48,206 nt of DNA, taken from Chloroflexota bacterium. GTDB taxonomy: Bacteria > Chloroflexota > Limnocylindria > Limnocylindrales > CSP1-4. Position 1 is the first letter of the stretch. Every line of letters begins with the position of its first letter. Location: positions 1-48,206 of the forward strand of contig JAJYLZ010000023.1 in the NCBI GenBank assembly GCA_021787395.1, given 5' to 3'. The translations under genes were made by a program, and so were the position numbers. The notes under the pieces are model-generated. The model had not been told where the DNA came from and did no database searches. It saw nothing but the letters and a program-made list of their open reading frames with translations. Positions 32,126 to 41,033 of the stretch are shown here, piece after piece.

Positions 32126-33292
32126 TCAGCCGAGCTCGATGACCGGCTCGATGGGGTAGGGGGCGAGCGGCGTGGCGCCCTCGGCGGTGACCCGGTACAC
32201 GTCCTCGTGGCGCACGCCGCCGAAGCCCGGGACCGCCAGCACCGTGTGGCCGATCGTCATCGCCATGCCCTCGCGCAGGGGCACGTGCCGGTGGCCGGGG
32301 ATGATCGTCGAGGCCGGCGTCTCCTCGAACCGCAGGCCGAGGCCGTGGCCGATGCCCGCGACGTGGTGCTCGGCCAGCCCTCGGTCGCCCAGCACGCGCG
32401 CTACGACCGCGTCGAGGCCCGCCACCGTCGCCCCCGGGCGCATCGCCTCGCGCACGGGCGGGATGAGGCCCGCGTACGCCTCGAGCAGCCGGCGCTGCCC
32501 GGCGTCGGGCGGCCCGACGACGAACGTCCGGGCCAGGTTGGCGCAGTAGCCCTCAACGCGCGGGGTCAGGTCCACGATGGCCAGCTCGCCCGCCCGGAGG
32601 GGATCGGCGCTCAGGCGGCCGTGGAGCATGCAGGTGTCGATCCCGAAGGTCACGAAGATCGGGGTGCTCGTGCCCTCGGCGCCGGCCCGGCGCATGGCGT
32701 ACTCGGCCTCGGCCGCGACCTCGCTGGCCGTGACGCCCGGCCGGAGCAGCCGGCGCGCCCGGTCCATCCCGACGCCCGCGATCCGCTGGGCCTCGGTCAT
32801 CAGGGCCAGCTCGCCGGCGTCCTTGACCATCCGCAGCGGGTCCATCACCGGGTCCGAGGACACGACCTCGATCTCGGGGTTGACCTTGCGGAACATGTCC
32901 ACCAGGAAGGCCGGCGTCTCGAACCACATCTGGACGCCGACCCGGGCCTTGCCGCCGGGCCCGCGGCCCCCCGGCGCCCCGAGCCGCTCGACGAGGTCGC
33001 GCAGCATCCCCACGACGTCGTGGATCTGGCCTCCCACCGAGCCGAACACGAGGACCTCGCCCCCGGACGCGCTGCCGCCCGCTTCCGCCAGCGACGCCCG
33101 GATCTCGGGCTCCTCGCCGGTGAACGCGATGATCGTCGGCGGGCCCTCGACGGGCACCAGCGCCCGGGGCTGGAACCGGTCCTCGCCGAACAGGTATCGG
33201 TAGTCGTCGTGGGTGAGGACCATGAGCGCGATCAGGCCCTCCTCGCGCAGGCGCGCCTGGACGCGGGCGAGGCGGTCGTGGCGGATGTTCAT
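32126..33292 (-). CDS. M24-family (Xaa-Pro peptidase-like) protein with altered metal site
   Basis: A 388-residue creatinase/aminopeptidase-P-like protein: N-terminal creatinase_N domain (to about 150) and pita-bread domain (about 165-388). Of the five usual metal ligands, Asp241 (IVDLTPRV), His316 (GIGHGLGL) and Glu363 (VRHEDVY) are present. The second Asp is Asn252 (GYCANLARTF), and the Glu of the usual TxEPG loop is replaced by Gly348-His349 (MTIGHTVLAVPG). A canonical two-metal aminopeptidase is therefore doubtful; a metal-independent or one-metal hydrolase/lyase, as known for creatinase and DddP, is possible. Start ATG at 33292 with GGAGG 5 nt upstream. Confidence 0.85.
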   Translation of the reverse strand: MNIRHDRLARVQARLREEGLIALMVLTHDDYRYLFGEDRFQPRALVPVEGPPTIIAFTGEEPEIRASLAEAGGSASGGEVLVFGSVGGQIHDVVGMLRDLVERLGAPGGRGPGGKARVGVQMWFETPAFLVDMFRKVNPEIEVVSSDPVMDPLRMVKDAGELALMTEAQRIAGVGMDRARRLLRPGVTASEVAAEAEYAMRRAGAEGTSTPIFVTFGIDTCMLHGRLSADPLRAGELAIVDLTPRVEGYCANLARTFVVGPPDAGQRRLLEAYAGLIPPVREAMRPGATVAGLDAVVARVLGDRGLAEHHVAGIGHGLGLRFEETPASTIIPGHRHVPLREGMAMTIGHTVLAVPGFGGVRHEDVYRVTAEGATPLAPYPIEPVIELG

Positions 33293-33401
33293 GCTGACCT
33301 CCGGCTGCCCCGCCCATGGTGCCACCGCCCGCACGGTCCGCCCCCGGCGGCCGACCCGCTCGAGGCGGGCGGGCCGGGGGCACAGCCGAAGGCGGGCCTG
33401 G

Positions 33402-34769
33402 TCACGGGCGCCCCGGCGCCGCCACCTGGGGGACCCGGAAGCCGCGCTGGCTGCTCCAGCGGCCCAGCCAGAGGACCACCGGCAGCGACACGAGGACGAG
33501 TGCCGCCAGCGGCAGGAACCCGCGCGCGTAGCCCGTCGTGCCGCCGACCAGTCCGGTCGCGTAGCCGATGACCGGCGGGATGACGAACCCGCCGAGCGCG
33601 CCGAGGCCGCCGACCCAGCCAGAGGCCCCGCCGACCGCGTCCGGCACGTACACGGGCAGCAGCTTGAACACGACCGCGTTCTGCAGCCCCATCCCGAGTC
33701 CGATGACGATGGTTGCCGCGAGCGAGACCGCGAACGTATCGGAGAAGGAGAGCATCAGGGTGCCCGCGAGCATCAGCGCGAAGTTGCCGGCCAGCGCGTA
33801 GCGGATCGACACGCGGTCCGACAGCACGCCGCCAGGGACCCGAATCAACGCGCTGACGAGGGAGAACGCGGCCGTGAGCAGTCCGGCGTCTCGCAGCGAC
33901 GAGCCGTACATCGAGGTCCAGTAGGTGGGCAGCCAGGACGTGAGCGCCAGGAAGCCGCCGAAGGAGAGGAAGTAGAAGAACACCAGGGCCCAGGTGGCCG
34001 GGACGCCGGCGGCGTGCCGCAGCCCGGCCATGGCCGTGCCGCGCGGGACGAGCTCGCTGCCGCCGAGCTCGACCAGGCGGGCCGGGCTGGCCTCCTCGCG
34101 GCGCGCCCGGAGCTGGAACCACGGCGCGTCCGCCACCAGCAGGCCGTACACGATCGTGATCACCAGCAGGATCGCGAACCAGATGCTGTAGGCGCCGAGC
34201 ATCCCGATCGCGCCGACCGCGACGGGGAGCGCCATCGTCGAGAGGCCCGGGCTGGTGTTGCCGAGGCCGGCGTAGGCACCCAGGGCCCCGCCCTGGTCCC
34301 GCTTCGGGAACCAGTACGAGACCTGCGCGATCCCCACCGAGAAGGTTGCGATCCCGCAGCCGATCAGGACCCCCAGCAGCAGGAGCAGGGGATAGGTCCC
34401 GGCCATCGATTCCGGGTACGAGGTGGCGATCAGCGCCAGCAGCCCGACGACGCCGATGTTGGTCAGCACGAGCAGGGCGAGGAACGGCCGGCGGCCGCCC
34501 ACGCGGTCGACGGCGGCGCCGAACGGGATCCGGAGCAGCGAGCCGGTGAGCGACGGGATGGCGGCCAGCACGCCCGCCTCCACCGGCGAGAGGCCGAGGA
34601 GCGAGGTGAACTTCGGCACGAGGGGGCCGAACACCGACACCCCGGCGAACCCGCCGAAGAACCCCAGGGTGGCCAGCCAGAGTGCCTGCGACCGGCTCCC
34701 CCTGATCGATGCCGGGCCGGCCCCGCGCGCGGGGGGCGCGACGGTCCGGGCTCCCGAAGGTGACGACAT
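33402..34769 (-). CDS. narK: NarK-type nitrate/nitrite MFS transporter
   Basis: A 455-residue, 12-helix major-facilitator protein. NarK features include FGPLVPKFTSLLGLSPVEAGVLAAIPSLTGSLLRIPFG, FSVGIAQVSYWFPKRDQGGALGAYAGLGN (first nitrate-signature-like Gly motif) and GWVGGLGALGGFVIPPVIG (second). The N-terminal ~28 residues are polar. The ATG at 34769 has AGGAG about 11 nt upstream. It is transcribed away from a regulator gene and narGHJI, sharing an AT-rich promoter core with the former. It should import nitrate, or exchange it for nitrite, for the cytoplasmic active site of NarG. Confidence 0.92.
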   Translation of the reverse strand: MSSPSGARTVAPPARGAGPASIRGSRSQALWLATLGFFGGFAGVSVFGPLVPKFTSLLGLSPVEAGVLAAIPSLTGSLLRIPFGAAVDRVGGRRPFLALLVLTNIGVVGLLALIATSYPESMAGTYPLLLLLGVLIGCGIATFSVGIAQVSYWFPKRDQGGALGAYAGLGNTSPGLSTMALPVAVGAIGMLGAYSIWFAILLVITIVYGLLVADAPWFQLRARREEASPARLVELGGSELVPRGTAMAGLRHAAGVPATWALVFFYFLSFGGFLALTSWLPTYWTSMYGSSLRDAGLLTAAFSLVSALIRVPGGVLSDRVSIRYALAGNFALMLAGTLMLSFSDTFAVSLAATIVIGLGMGLQNAVVFKLLPVYVPDAVGGASGWVGGLGALGGFVIPPVIGYATGLVGGTTGYARGFLPLAALVLVSLPVVLWLGRWSSQRGFRVPQVAAPGRP

Positions 34770-34827
34770 GGCGATCTGCTCTCCTGCGCACGGTCGGGGC
34801 GCTGGACCGTTGGACACGTGGACGATA

Positions 34828-34844
34828 TGCATGATTATAATGCA
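34828..34844. promoter_or_regulatory. 17-bp palindromic operator over divergent -10 boxes
   Basis: TGCATGAT-T-ATAATGCA is a palindrome with a single mismatched pair. Because its core is nearly symmetric, it contains TATAAT on both strands: 34836-34841 for the rightward regulator and the complement of 34834-34839 for leftward narK. A bound protein would cover both promoters at once. It is the most AT-rich stretch seen in the window. Autoregulation by the adjacent regulator is inferred. Confidence 0.65.
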
Positions 34845-34851
34845 GACAATG
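34836..34851 (+). promoter_or_regulatory. Consensus TATAAT with leaderless start of the regulator gene
   Basis: A perfect TATAAT (34836-34841) ends 7 nt before the ATG at 34849, so transcription probably begins on or next to the start codon; there is no Shine-Dalgarno. TTGGAC at 34810-34815 is a weak -35 candidate with an over-long 20-bp spacer. Confidence 0.6.
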
Positions 34852-35598
34852 ACATCCGACGAACGCGTTGAGCACGTCCTCGCATCCGAGAGCCGGCGCA
34901 GGATCCTGACCGCGCTGCGGAGCTCCCCGCACCCGCTCGGCACGGAGGCGGTGGCGGCGGCCGTGGGCCTCCGGCCGGCGACGGCTCGGTTCCACCTCGA
35001 CCTCCTGGCGTCGGCGGGCCTCGTCGAGCGGGGGGCGGAGCGGCGGGCTGGCGTCGGCCGGCCCGCGATCCTGTACTCGGCCGCGGCCCCGGGGTCCGGC
35101 GACGGCCCTGGCGGCACGGCCGTCGCCTCGACGCCGGCGGAGGCGGGGGGGCGGGACGGCTACCGCGAGCTGGCGGGGGTGCTCGCCGGTCAGATCGCCC
35201 ATTCCGCGGACCCCGCCGCGGCGGCCCGCGAGGCGGGCCGCCGATGGGCCGACGCCCTGGGGATCGAGCGCGGGGGCGCCGATGCCGAGCCGACGGCCGC
35301 CGTGGAGCGGGTCGTCGGGATGCTCGAGCGGCTGGGCTTCGCGCCCCGGACCCGCGACGAGGGCCTGCGGATCGACCTCCGGCGTTGCCCGTTCGAGGAG
35401 GTGGCGCGCCAGCAGCGCGGCGTCGTCTGCGGCGCCCACGCGGCGCTCACCGACGAGACCCTCCAGCGGCTGGGCGGCCGCGTGCGGCTGGACCGCCTAG
35501 AGCCGTTCGTCTCGGACCGCCCGCTGCTGTGCGTGCTGCACCTGCGGAGGGCTGACGCCGGAACGTCGGGTGGCGCCGCGGCGGGGATCGCGGGATGA
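34849..35598 (+). CDS. Winged-helix regulator with Cys/His C-terminal sensor (SufR/ArsR-like)
   Basis: A 249-residue transcription factor. Residues 1-70 form a winged helix (SESRRRILTALRSSP, GLRPATARFHLDLLASAGLVERG, then a Gly-Arg-Pro wing). After a disordered Gly/Ala linker the C-terminal domain resembles that of SufR-like regulators: a GLRIDLRRCPF segment and clustered Cys180, Cys194-x2-His197 and Cys228-x2-His231, suited to an FeS cluster or metal. The SufR spacing (four Cys) is not reproduced exactly. It lies between narK and narG, so it likely controls nitrate respiration in response to redox, NO or O2; this is inferred. Leaderless start. Confidence 0.8.
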   Translation: MTSDERVEHVLASESRRRILTALRSSPHPLGTEAVAAAVGLRPATARFHLDLLASAGLVERGAERRAGVGRPAILYSAAAPGSGDGPGGTAVASTPAEAGGRDGYRELAGVLAGQIAHSADPAAAAREAGRRWADALGIERGGADAEPTAAVERVVGMLERLGFAPRTRDEGLRIDLRRCPFEEVARQQRGVVCGAHAALTDETLQRLGGRVRLDRLEPFVSDRPLLCVLHLRRADAGTSGGAAAGIAG

Positions 35599-35655
35599 TG
35601 AGGGGGTCGCAGCGGTCGGCGCTGGCGCAGTCCGGCCGTGGAAGGCAGGGACAAC

Positions 35656-38600
35656 ATGGCTGACCGCGCACAGATCGGCTCCGAGTCCATCGTCAACGCG
35701 ATCCTCCGGGCCCGCCGACTGGTCCAGCCGGACGCGATCTCGGACGACCTGCGGACCATCACCCACCAGGGCGGGCGCGACGCCGACGTGTTCTACCGCG
35801 ACCGCTGGAGCCACGACCGCATCGTGCGCTCCACGCACGGCGTCAACTGCACGGGCTCCTGCTCCTGGAAGGTCTACGTCAAGGACGAGATCATCACCTG
35901 GGAGACGCAGCAGACCGACTACCCCTCGGTCGGCCCAGACTCGCCCGAGTACGAGCCGCGCGGCTGCCCCCGCGGCGCCGCGTTCTCCTGGTACACGTAC
36001 TCGCCGACGCGGGTGCGCTACCCGTACGTGCGCGGCGTGCTCCTCGAGTTGTACCGGGAGGCTAGGGCGCGGCTCGGCGACCCCGTGGACGCGTGGGCCG
36101 ACATCATGGGCGACCCCGAGCGGCGGCGGCGCTACCAGCGGGCGCGCGGCAAGGGCGGGCTGGTCCGCGTCCGCTGGGAGGAGGCGCTCGAGATCGTCGC
36201 CGCCGCCCAGGTGCACACGATCCGGCGCTGGGGCCCCGACCGGCTGGCGGCGTTCTCGCCCATCCCCGCCATGTCGATGGTCTCGCACGCCGCGGGCGCC
36301 CGCTACAACGCCCTGCTCGGCGGCAGCCTGCTCTCATTCTACGACTGGTATGCGGACCTCCCGATCGCGTCGCCCCAGGTGTTCGGCGACCAGACCGACG
36401 TCCCCGAGTCCGCCGACTGGTGGAACGCGTCGTACCTCGTGATGTGGGGTTCCAACATCCCCGTGACGCGCACCCCGGACGCCCACTTCATGACCGAGGC
36501 GCGCTACCGCGGCCAGAAGGTGGTGGTGGTCAGCCCCGACTACGCGGACGCGACCAAGTTCGCCGACGAGTGGCTCCCCGCCCAGCCCGGCACCGACGGC
36601 GCCCTCGCGATGGCGATGGGGCACGTCATCCTGCGCGAGTTCTTCGTCGAGCGCGCGGTGCCCCGCTTCCGCGACTACGTCAGCCGATTCACCGACCTGC
36701 CGTTCCTGATCACGCTGCAGGAGCGCGACGGAGAGCCCGGCGCGTACCTGCCGGACCGCTTCCTGACCGCGGCGGACCTGGGCGGCGAGCGCGAGGGCGA
36801 CGCGTGGCGCACGGTCCTGCTGGACGCGGCGACCGGCCGGCCGCACGCCCCCAACGGCACGCTCGGCGACCGCTACACCGCGGCGGGCGCCGGCCGCTGG
36901 AACCTCGACCTCGAGGGCGTGGAGCCCGCGCTCACGCTCCTCGGCCGGGGCGAGGCCGTCGCCGTCGACCTGCCGCGCTTCGACGTCAACGACCGCCCCG
37001 GCGAGGGCGGCTCCTCGATGCGGCGGGGCGTGCCGGCGCTGCGAGTCGGCGGCCGGCTCGTGACCACGGTGTTCGACCTGCTCCTCGCCCAGTACGGGGT
37101 CGGCCGGCCCGGACTGCCCGGCTCCTGGCCCGCCGGCTACGACGACCCGGCGCCCTACACGCCGGCCTGGCAGGAGGAGATCACCGGCGTCCCCGCGGCC
37201 ACCGTGACGCGGATCGCCCGCGAGTTCGCCGACAACGCCGAGCGGTCCGGCGGCCGCTCGATGATCGTGATGGGCGCGGGCACCAACCACTGGTTCCACT
37301 CGGACCAGATCTACCGGGCGATGCTCGCGCTCACCACGCTGACCGGCTGCCAGGGGGTCAACGGCGGCGGCTGGGCGCACTACGTGGGCCAGGAGAAGGT
37401 CCGGCCCATCTCCGGCTGGGCCCAGGTGGCGTTCGCGCTCGACTGGGTGCGCCCCCCGCGCCAGATGGCCGGCACCGCGTTCTGGTACCTCGCCACCGAT
37501 CAGTGGCGCTACGACGGGTTCGGCGCCGACGAGCTGGCGTCGCCCCTGGGCCGGGGCCTGTTCCGCGGCCGGGCGCTGGCGGACACCCTGGCCCAGTCGG
37601 CGCGCCTCGGCTGGCTGCCGTCGTTCCCGACCTTCGACCGCAATCCGCTGGACCTCGTGGACGAGGCCGAGGCCCGGGGGGTCGACCCGGCGGCCCACGC
37701 GGTCGATCTCCTGCGGCGCGGCGAGCTCGGGTTCGCCTGCGAGGACCCCGACGCGCCCGAGAACTTCCCGCGCGTCCTCACGGTCTGGCGCGCGAACCTC
37801 CTCGGATCCTCCGGCAAGGGCAACGAGTACTTCCTGCGCCACCTGCTCGGCACCGACGCCTCCGTCCGCGCGGAGCCGACGCCCGAGGGGCGCCGGCCGG
37901 TCGACGTCCGGTGGCGCGAGGAGGCGCCGGAGGGGAAGCTCGACCTGCTGGTCTCGCTCGACTTCCGGATGACCTCCACCGGGCTGTTCTCGGACGTGCT
38001 GCTCCCGGCGGCCACCTGGTACGAGAAGTACGACCTCTCGTCCACCGACATGCACCCGTTCGTCCACGCCTTCAGCGCGGCGATCCGGCCGCCCTGGGAG
38101 GCCCGCAGCGACCACGACACGTTCGTGGCCCTGGCCCGCGTGTTCAGCCCCATGGCGGCGCGCCACCTCGGCGTCCGGCGCGACCTGGTCGCTACCCCGC
38201 TGCAGCACGACTCGCCCGGGGAGACCGCACAGCCGGGCGGCCGCGTGCTCGACTGGCGGGCGGGGGAGTGCGAGCCCGTGCCGGGCCGGACGATGTCGGC
38301 GCTGACGGTCGTGGAGCGCGACTACGGCGCCGTGGCCGAGCAGATGGTGGCGCTGGGCCCCAAGGTCGAGCAGCTGGGCACCGCCACCAAGGGCGTCGTG
38401 CTCAAGCCCGGCCCCGAGGTGGACGAGCTCAAGCGCGTCTGCGGCGCGGTCCGCGGCGGCATCGCCGACGGGCGGCCGTCGCTCGTGCGGGCCGAGCACG
38501 TGTGCGAGGTGATCCTGGCCCTGTCCGGGACCACCAACGGCCGGCTGGCGACCGCCGGCCTGGAGGCCCTGGAGCAGCGGACCGGCCGACCCCTGGCCGA

Positions 38601-39348
38601 CCTCGCCCGCGACCAGGCCGGACGGCGGGTCGCGTTCGCCGACACCCAGTCGCGCCCGCAGCCGGTGATCACCTCGTACGAGTGGTCGGGCAGCGAGCAC
38701 GGCGGCCGCCGCTACTCGCCGTTCACGATCAACGTCGAGCGCCTGAAGCCGTGGCACACGCTGACCGGGCGCCAGCACTTCTTCCTCGACCACGACTGGA
38801 TGGCCGAGCTCGGCGAGCAGCTGCCCGCCTACCGCCCGCCGCTCAACATGGGGCGGATCTTCGGGCCCCAGGGCGGGGCCACCGGGGACGCGGAGGTCAC
38901 GGTCCGCTACCTCACCCCGCACTCCAAGTGGGCGATCCACTCCGAGTACCAGGACAACCTGTTCATGCTCAGCCTGAGCCGCGGGGGCCCGGACCTGTGG
39001 CTGAGCCCAGCCGACGCGGCTCGGATCGGCGTGAAGGACAACGACTGGATCGAGGCCTACAACCGCAACGGGGTGGTCGTCGCGCGGGCCGTGGTCAGCC
39101 ACCGCATGCCCGAGGGCACCGCCTACATGTACCACGCCAAGGACCGCACGATCGACACGCCCAAGGCGGAGCTGTCCGGCCGCCGGGGCGGCATCCACAA
39201 CTCGCTGACCCGGCTGCTGATCAAGCCGAGCCACCTGATCGGCGGCTACGCCCAGCTGTCGTACGGCTTCAACTACTACGGCCCCACCGGCAACCAGCGC
39301 GACGAGGTCACGGTGATCCGCCGCCGGTCGCAGGAGGTGGAGTACTGA
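35656..39348 (+). CDS. narG: Respiratory nitrate reductase alpha subunit NarG
   Basis: A 1230-residue Mo-bisPGD catalytic subunit that reduces nitrate to nitrite. The FS0 cluster motif is His61-x3-Cys65-x3-Cys69-x34-Cys104 (STHGVNCTGSCSW to PRGCPRGAAFSWY), with spacing identical to E. coli NarG. The Mo-ligand Asp is Asp230 in SFYDWYADLPIASPQ, and the stretch to QTDVPESADWWNASY is near-identical to E. coli. There is no twin-arginine signal, so the active site faces the cytoplasm. The ATG at 35656 is preferred; a GTG at 35638 is possible. It overlaps narH by one base (TGATG). Only the regulator gene lies immediately upstream; no obvious separate promoter in the 57-bp gap. Confidence 0.98.
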   Translation: MADRAQIGSESIVNAILRARRLVQPDAISDDLRTITHQGGRDADVFYRDRWSHDRIVRSTHGVNCTGSCSWKVYVKDEIITWETQQTDYPSVGPDSPEYEPRGCPRGAAFSWYTYSPTRVRYPYVRGVLLELYREARARLGDPVDAWADIMGDPERRRRYQRARGKGGLVRVRWEEALEIVAAAQVHTIRRWGPDRLAAFSPIPAMSMVSHAAGARYNALLGGSLLSFYDWYADLPIASPQVFGDQTDVPESADWWNASYLVMWGSNIPVTRTPDAHFMTEARYRGQKVVVVSPDYADATKFADEWLPAQPGTDGALAMAMGHVILREFFVERAVPRFRDYVSRFTDLPFLITLQERDGEPGAYLPDRFLTAADLGGEREGDAWRTVLLDAATGRPHAPNGTLGDRYTAAGAGRWNLDLEGVEPALTLLGRGEAVAVDLPRFDVNDRPGEGGSSMRRGVPALRVGGRLVTTVFDLLLAQYGVGRPGLPGSWPAGYDDPAPYTPAWQEEITGVPAATVTRIAREFADNAERSGGRSMIVMGAGTNHWFHSDQIYRAMLALTTLTGCQGVNGGGWAHYVGQEKVRPISGWAQVAFALDWVRPPRQMAGTAFWYLATDQWRYDGFGADELASPLGRGLFRGRALADTLAQSARLGWLPSFPTFDRNPLDLVDEAEARGVDPAAHAVDLLRRGELGFACEDPDAPENFPRVLTVWRANLLGSSGKGNEYFLRHLLGTDASVRAEPTPEGRRPVDVRWREEAPEGKLDLLVSLDFRMTSTGLFSDVLLPAATWYEKYDLSSTDMHPFVHAFSAAIRPPWEARSDHDTFVALARVFSPMAARHLGVRRDLVATPLQHDSPGETAQPGGRVLDWRAGECEPVPGRTMSALTVVERDYGAVAEQMVALGPKVEQLGTATKGVVLKPGPEVDELKRVCGAVRGGIADGRPSLVRAEHVCEVILALSGTTNGRLATAGLEALEQRTGRPLADLARDQAGRRVAFADTQSRPQPVITSYEWSGSEHGGRRYSPFTINVERLKPWHTLTGRQHFFLDHDWMAELGEQLPAYRPPLNMGRIFGPQGGATGDAEVTVRYLTPHSKWAIHSEYQDNLFMLSLSRGGPDLWLSPADAARIGVKDNDWIEAYNRNGVVVARAVVSHRMPEGTAYMYHAKDRTIDTPKAELSGRRGGIHNSLTRLLIKPSHLIGGYAQLSYGFNYYGPTGNQRDEVTVIRRRSQEVEY

Positions 39349-41033
39349 TGCGCGTCATGGCCCAGATGGGCATGGTCATGAACCTCGACAAGTGCATCGG
39401 CTGCCACACCTGCTCGGTGACCTGCAAGCAGACCTGGACCAACCGCCCGGGCGTCGAGTACGCCTGGTTCAACAACGTGGAGACCCGGCCCGGGCTCGGC
39501 TACCCGCGCGGGTACGAGGACCAGGACCGCTGGGAGGGCGGCTGGGTCCGCACCAAGTCCGGCGAGCTCGAGCTGCGGTCCGGCGGACGCCTGAAGCGGA
39601 TGCTGCGCGTGTTCAGCAACCCGACCCTGCCCGGCCTGTCCGACTACTACGAGCCCTGGACCTACGACTACGACCAGCTCATCTCGGCGCCGGCCCAGGC
39701 CGACGTTCCGGTGGCCCGCCCCAAGTCGCTGATCACGGGCCGGCCGATGCAGGTGCGCTGGTCGGCCAACTGGGACGACGACCTCGGCGGGGCGCCCGAG
39801 ACGGCCCCCGGGGACCCGATCCTGCGCAGGGTGAGCCAGCAGGTGCGGTTCGAGTTCGAGCAGGCGTTCATGTTCTACCTGCCCCGGATCTGCGAGCACT
39901 GCCTCAACCCGTCGTGCGTGGCCGCGTGCCCCTCCGGGGCGATGTACAAGCGGGCGGAGGACGGGATCGTGCTGGTGGACCAGGACGCCTGCCGCGGCTG
40001 GCGGATGTGCGTGTCCGGGTGCCCGTACAAGAAGGTGTACTTCAACCACCGCACGGGCAAGGCGGAGAAGTGCACCTTCTGCTACCCGCGCGTCGAGGCC
40101 GGCCAGCCGACCGTGTGCGCCGAGACCTGCGTGGGCCGGCTGCGGTACATCGGGCTGTTCCTCTACGACGCCGACCGGGTCCTCGAGGCGGCGTCCGTGG
40201 AGGACGAGCGCGACCTGCTCGAGGCGCAGCGGGGCGTCATCCTCGACCCCGAGGACCCGGCGGTGATCGCGGCGGCCCGGCAGGCCGGCATCGCCGAGGA
40301 CTGGCTGGAGGCCGCGCGCCTCTCGCCCGTGTACGCCCTGACGAACCGCTACCGCATCGCCCTCCCGCTGCACCCGGAGTTCCGGACGATGCCGATGGTC
40401 TGGTACATCCCGCCGCTGTCGCCGGTGGTCGACGTCCTCGCCGGCAGCGGCCACGACGGGGAGGACCGGGCGACGCTGTTCGCGGCGATCGACGCGCTGA
40501 GGATCCCGGTGGAGTACCTCGCGGGGCTGTTCACGGCCGGCGACACCGAGCCGGTGGTCCGCAGCCTGCGGGTGCTGGCCGCGATGCGGTCCCACATGCG
40601 CCGGGTCAACCTGGGCGAGCCGATGGACCCCGAGATCGCCGCCTCGGTCGGCTTCACCCCCCGAGCGCTCGAGGACCTGTACGCCCTGCTGGCCATCGCC
40701 AAGTACGAGGACCGCTACGTCATCCCGGCCGCGCACGCCGAGGTCGGCCGGGCGCTCGACGAGGCGCCGGGCTGCAGCCTCGAGTACGAGGGCGGCCCGG
40801 GGATGACCGGGCCGGGGCCGTTCGGCGAGATCCCGTCCACGCCCATCTCGGTCGAGACCTTCCACCTCACCAAGGAGCGCGCCGGGGCCCAGCGCTACGC
40901 GGACCTGGCCGAGGTCCGCGGGGTCGTCAGCCGAGCCCCGGAGGCGGCCGCCAAGCCGTCCGGCTCGGCGCCTGAGCCGCCGGGGCCCGCGGGCGGCCCG
41001 GGCGCCGGCCCGAGCGAAGGGAGGGCCGGGTGA
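39348..41033 (+). CDS. narH: Respiratory nitrate reductase beta subunit NarH
   Basis: A 561-residue electron-transfer subunit with four FeS motifs: CIGCHTCSVTCK, CEHCLNPSCVAACP, CRGWRMCVSGCP (Trp in place of the second Cys, which gives the 3Fe-4S cluster as in E. coli) and CTFCYPRVEAGQPTVCAETC. The central insert and the VWYIPPLSPVVDVL segment match the family. The C-terminal ~45 residues are Ala/Pro/Gly-rich and lineage-specific. AGGAGG sits in the end of narG 10 nt upstream. It links haem in NarI to Mo in NarG. Confidence 0.98.
   Translation: MRVMAQMGMVMNLDKCIGCHTCSVTCKQTWTNRPGVEYAWFNNVETRPGLGYPRGYEDQDRWEGGWVRTKSGELELRSGGRLKRMLRVFSNPTLPGLSDYYEPWTYDYDQLISAPAQADVPVARPKSLITGRPMQVRWSANWDDDLGGAPETAPGDPILRRVSQQVRFEFEQAFMFYLPRICEHCLNPSCVAACPSGAMYKRAEDGIVLVDQDACRGWRMCVSGCPYKKVYFNHRTGKAEKCTFCYPRVEAGQPTVCAETCVGRLRYIGLFLYDADRVLEAASVEDERDLLEAQRGVILDPEDPAVIAAARQAGIAEDWLEAARLSPVYALTNRYRIALPLHPEFRTMPMVWYIPPLSPVVDVLAGSGHDGEDRATLFAAIDALRIPVEYLAGLFTAGDTEPVVRSLRVLAAMRSHMRRVNLGEPMDPEIAASVGFTPRALEDLYALLAIAKYEDRYVIPAAHAEVGRALDEAPGCSLEYEGGPGMTGPGPFGEIPSTPISVETFHLTKERAGAQRYADLAEVRGVVSRAPEAAAKPSGSAPEPPGPAGGPGAGPSEGRAG

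Noticed and set aside
36334..39234. 966-codon open frame on the minus strand across narG
   Set aside because: It is the antisense of a clear narG gene. Long antisense frames are expected at this GC content, and its translation is a low-complexity Arg/Gly/Val/His protein with no family motif.
36093..39347. Extension of narH upstream into a 1646-codon frame
   Set aside because: The part before the ATG at 39348 is the +1/+2 shadow of narG (Arg/Pro/Gly-rich). The FeS ferredoxin start and the TGATG overlap fix the true start.
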